This document shows, piece by piece, positions 61,272 through 64,000 of a DNA stretch of 64,000 nt (position 1 is its first letter; every line of letters begins with the position of its first letter). This DNA comes from Capsaspora owczarzaki ATCC 30864 (lineage: Eukaryota > Opisthokonta > Filasterea): the NCBI RefSeq assembly GCF_000151315.2, contig NW_011887298.1:1203751-1267750 (forward strand). Reading direction: 5' to 3'. The notes below the pieces were generated by a model, which was given only the letters and a program-made list of their open reading frames with translations, was not told where the DNA came from and did not search any database. The translations under genes and the position numbers were made by a program.

Positions 61272-62996
61272 TTAACTGCTCGGGGACTGCTTGACAATGG
61301 AGGACGCCTGCTTGCTCTCCTTCCAGATGGCGGCGTTGGGATCGTTGTCGTCAGTGGAAGGTTGGCGGCAGATCAGCACAGGGCATGAGCAGTTGCGAAC
61401 GACATAGTCGCTGACGCTGCCAAGGAGGACGCTGTCGAGAATGAATCCGAGGGGTGGCGGTGAGCAAGGAAATGGTACAAATCCACTATTTTTTTTTTTC
61501 GATACTCTCAGTTCATCTCACCTCTTGAGAGCGCCGTAGCCGCGCGAGCCCAGCAAAACCACTCGGACGTGGAAGCGAGAGGCAGCTTCGCAGATAATGT
61601 AGCGTGGGTCGCCAGCAAAGGACTGGATCTTGTAGCGAATCTGCGCAGTTGGTTCAGCGAGAGGAGGCGGATTTGGGTTGCCACACCCCAAAAAGAAAGT
61701 GAGAATTTCACAAAGCCAAGCGAGTTTCACAAGATGCATGCGAAAGCAAAATCCCCACACATCACTGAAAGTCATTGTTGGCAACAACGACGCAGTGTTT
61801 GAAGGTGGGCAACGAGTGCAAAATCGATGACCAACTGTGCGAAAAAAGGGTCCCACAGTAGAAGTTTCCCATGCATTCCCACAACAGAGTGGGACTTACG
61901 TTGCGGTCTTGGGCCATCTTGGCGAACTTGTTGAGCACAGCCTCGGCGTTTGCCTTGAGCTTGGCTTCGAGGGCCTTGTACTCGGCGGGGCTCAAGTACG
62001 CTGCAGAGAGCGCGTTGGATGTGAGTGGAGAGAGAACAAGAGCGAAAAATGCTTTTCCCATCAGCATCCAAAGCCCCCCCCCCGCATTTACGCTCACTCC
62101 AACACCACCACCACCACCACCACCACCCGTCTATCTCTGTCTCTCAGTCGCTGTGTCACTTCTGCTTTATCCTCCCGTGTCGTTCTCAGAACTGCAGCAG
62201 AATACCTCACTTTCGTTTCTTTTTTTTTCTTTCCTTTCTTTTTTTTTTTCTTTTTTTTTTTTTTCCTTGTTTCTCATCAATGCAAATCTGACTCACGCTT
62301 CACACACTTCACCTTCAACAAAGCTGCCTCTCCCATCATTGTGAAGGCGAGCTACTCCATCATTTGTTTAGTAATGCAATGTCCTCTTTCCCCAAACCCG
62401 CCCCCCCCCCCCCGCTTCATCATTGCTGTTCGGAGCTTGGCTTTGAAACTGCCGCCAAGACGAACTCGCACTGCGTCGTCACACTCCTCTCTCACTCCAC
62501 TCGCTCTCGTTCACACTCCCCATTTCACTACTACAACGAAGGACGACATCGAGTGTGCAAGCTTGCTGTTTTTTTTACAGAAGGTCGAGACTTTGGAGGC
62601 GGTGGTCGGGTAGACGTGCATGAACGCAACCATGTCGCCCTCGCGGTAGACGTTCTTGAAGCAGTACTCGGCGGCGTACTCTGAGTGTGGCTGGTCGTCC
62701 ACGGCGAGCAGAATGAGGTGGCCTGCCATGCTGTGGATCTGCTCTGGCGGCGAGCTCATCACCGTCGACGGGCGGCGGGCAGCAACGCCAGTCGAGTGGT
62801 GCTGAGCTGCTGCTGGCTGCTGAGCGGCTGTTGCGGCCACTACGGCTGCTGCGACTGCTGCTGCAGAGGGCTCGGGTGTGTTGGAGCGCGACAGCTCAAT
62901 CTCAAAGTTGTGCAGGTTGGTGCGCGTCTCGTCCTGCTGCTCCATCTCGAGCGAGTGGATGTGAGTCGCAATGTTGTCATCAGTCGGATTCGGCAT
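61272..62996 (-). CDS. Universal stress protein (UspA-like) with N-terminal extension
   Basis: Four exons (reverse): 62579-62996, 61900-62000, 61522-61640 and 61272-61431, give 265 residues. About 90 N-terminal residues are Ala/Gln/Ser-rich and not part of the domain. The Usp fold starts with GHLILLAVDDQPHSEYAAEY, followed by DMVAFMHVYPT. The ATP-binding signature is rebuilt across the last intron as GSRGYGALKSVLLGSVSDYV, exactly the G-2x-G-9x-G-S/T spacing of ATP-binding Usps, which confirms the splice. Then comes CSCPVLICRQP. Usp proteins bind ATP or other ligands and act in stress responses; the pathway here is unknown. The first donor (TTCT|GTAAAA) is supported by phase only. Usps occur in bacteria, plants and several unicellular holozoans but are absent from vertebrates. 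Confidence 0.9.
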
Positions 62997-63033
62997 GATT
63001 GTTGAACGGAGAAAAGAAAAAAGAAGAAAAAAA

Positions 63034-63132
63034 GTGACTGAGAGTGACTGAGAAAATGACTGAGAAAATGACTGAGAAATTACTGGGAAATGGCTTAGGA
63101 ATGACTCAGAAATGACCGAGATTGACTGAGAT
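63034..63132 (-). repeat. ATGACTGAG-type degenerate minisatellite
   Basis: About eight to ten units of 9-12 bp (consensus near GAAATGACTGAG) decay towards the right end. They lie about 40 bp upstream of the universal stress protein start codon. Confidence 0.85.
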
Positions 63133-63344
63133 TAGCGATGAGTGAATTCAAAACGCTTGCATGTAAAAAGGACCCTCCGAGAGGATGCTCGGTTTTACTT
63201 TTCGGAATATTCACCCAAGCAACCATCATTCGATTCACTCTGTTTTTCTGGTTCTGCTTTCCAAATTATTCAGGTTGACAGCTTTGCTTGTTGATTTTCG
63301 CTTGTTTTGTTTGATCGGTTTTCTCAGAAAATTGAAAAATAAAA

Positions 63345-63527
63345 ATGGCCTCGAGGCCACCGCAAAACGGCGCCACAAGCGTTCTTCCAGGACAAGTGCA
63401 GCAGAGCATCATAATCTTTGCTCAACTTTGCACCCCCCGCATTTTCGAGATCGAGCACACTGACTGCCTAGGGTGCATCGCGTACTATTACGGCGAGGAA
63501 GCGCGCAGGACAGAAACACTGTTTTGA
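63345..63527 (+). CDS. Small ORF of unknown significance
   Basis: A 60-residue frame starts at an ATG with the context AAAAATGG, similar to other genes here. It begins MASRPPQNGATSVLPGQVQQ. I recognise no domain, and no partner exon is visible. It could be a first exon of a gene continuing beyond the window, a short real gene, or chance. Confidence 0.2.
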   Translation: MASRPPQNGATSVLPGQVQQSIIIFAQLCTPRIFEIEHTDCLGCIAYYYGEEARRTETLF

Positions 63528-63884
63528 CCCCTAGAAGAACGCCACAACGCCGGTCGCCCTCGCCGAGCTCGATTTCCGACGTGTCCAGTCGGTGTCGGAC
63601 CGCGCACTTTTCAGGGGTGATTACAGATGATATTTACAACCGTTTTGGCTCAATGGCGGGGCGATCGCAGTGGGGAGCGATTTTGTGTGAAGCTGGATCT
63701 TTACTACTTTGGGCTGGATTGAGCCACTCTTTTCTGTTGTTCTTTAGAGCCATAGGTCTCGGGTCGATTCTTGTACTTTTCTGTCTTCACGAGACCGACC
63801 AGACCTGCAACACACACACACGTCAAGCAATTCATCCAAGCATAAGAGCCCGACGCACAAGAGCCAGCGAGCGCACGAGGCGAG

Positions 63885-64000
63885 ATGGAGGAGGACGAGG
63901 AGATCCAGCCGCAACCAAGCTACGAGACATGCAGTGTGCGGCTGGTGGTCCTTCACGACCTCGTTCCCGACGCCAGCCAGGATCGCTTCATGGATCTGGA
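63885..64000 (+). CDS. Possible gene start running off the right edge
   Basis: An ATG opens an acidic start (MEEDEEIQPQPSYETC) and then an amphipathic strand-like segment SVRLVVLHDLVPD. The frame is still open at the window end. Codon use is GC3-rich like the other genes. With 38 residues, no family can be named. Confidence 0.4.
   Translation, partial: MEEDEEIQPQPSYETCSVRLVVLHDLVPDASQDRFMDL

Larger units (their letters stand above)
62997..63884. other. Intergenic region, minisatellite and a small ORF
   Basis: This region lies upstream of the universal stress gene. It contains a degenerate minisatellite at its left end, AT-rich sequence, a 60-codon ORF (63345-63527), and about 350 bp of moderately GC-rich sequence without a clear coding signal, before a possible gene start at 63885. 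Confidence 0.5.

Overview
The window is nuclear DNA from a compact, intron-containing eukaryotic genome. Genes on both strands have GT-AG introns of roughly 60-600 bp that can be traced by joining domain halves in frame. Coding sequence is GC-rich, introns are full of homopolymers (A24, G12, T25, A44), and intergenic gaps are often only 100-300 bp. The gene set (FHIP-like, RBX1, snurportin-1, SNX9-type sorting nexin, GAF-phosphodiesterase, ACAP-type ArfGAP, CAMLG/GET2-like receptor, HLTF/RAD5 and SHPRH) reads as an opisthokont close to animals. A unicellular holozoan such as Capsaspora is my best inference, from gene content only.

Layout. 1-7.4 kb: end of a type I asparaginase (+), an FHIP-like dynein-adaptor subunit (+), a six-exon RBX1 (+), and an unidentified, probably secreted protein with an unresolved 5' part. 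7.9-20.2 kb: a poly-Ala protein with a SOCS-box-like tail and a frame break (+), a BAR-PH-ArfGAP (+), and RPAP1 (+). 20.3-27.2 kb: a ZnF-UBP/ADP-ribosylglycohydrolase fusion (-), a secreted endonuclease/exonuclease/phosphatase-fold enzyme (-), and a GET2/CAMLG-like tail-anchored-protein receptor (+). 27.3-31.5 kb: two paralogous Crinkler-RHS-type P-loop NTPases (+), separated by CT microsatellites and a 100-N assembly gap. 31.7-42.5 kb: RAD5/HLTF (+), a PHD-zinc knuckle-PHD chromatin protein (+), and an SH3-PX-BAR sorting nexin (-). 43.1-48.8 kb: exocyst Sec6/EXOC3 (-) and ornithine aminotransferase (+) carrying an apparent frameshift. 49.0-62.9 kb: SHPRH (-), snurportin-1 (-), a GAF-domain cyclic-nucleotide phosphodiesterase (+), and a universal stress protein (-). 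The last kilobase holds a small minisatellite and the possible start of a further gene.

Themes. Ubiquitin biology recurs: RBX1, a possible SOCS-box protein, both RAD5-type PCNA ubiquitin ligases, and the ubiquitin-C-terminus-binding zinc finger fused to an ADP-ribosylhydrolase. That fusion is the most interesting single gene. Its ADP-ribosylhydrolase motifs and its key ubiquitin-contact residues all appear intact, which suggests an enzyme acting on ADP-ribosylated ubiquitin or ubiquitinated substrates. The Crinkler-RHS pair is the most mobile-looking region: near-identical 5' header DNA, the same intron position and a shared 3' UTR surround strongly diverged bodies.

Most exon boundaries were derived by hand from reading frame, splice consensus and family conservation. 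Domain and family calls come from recognised motifs, not from database searches.
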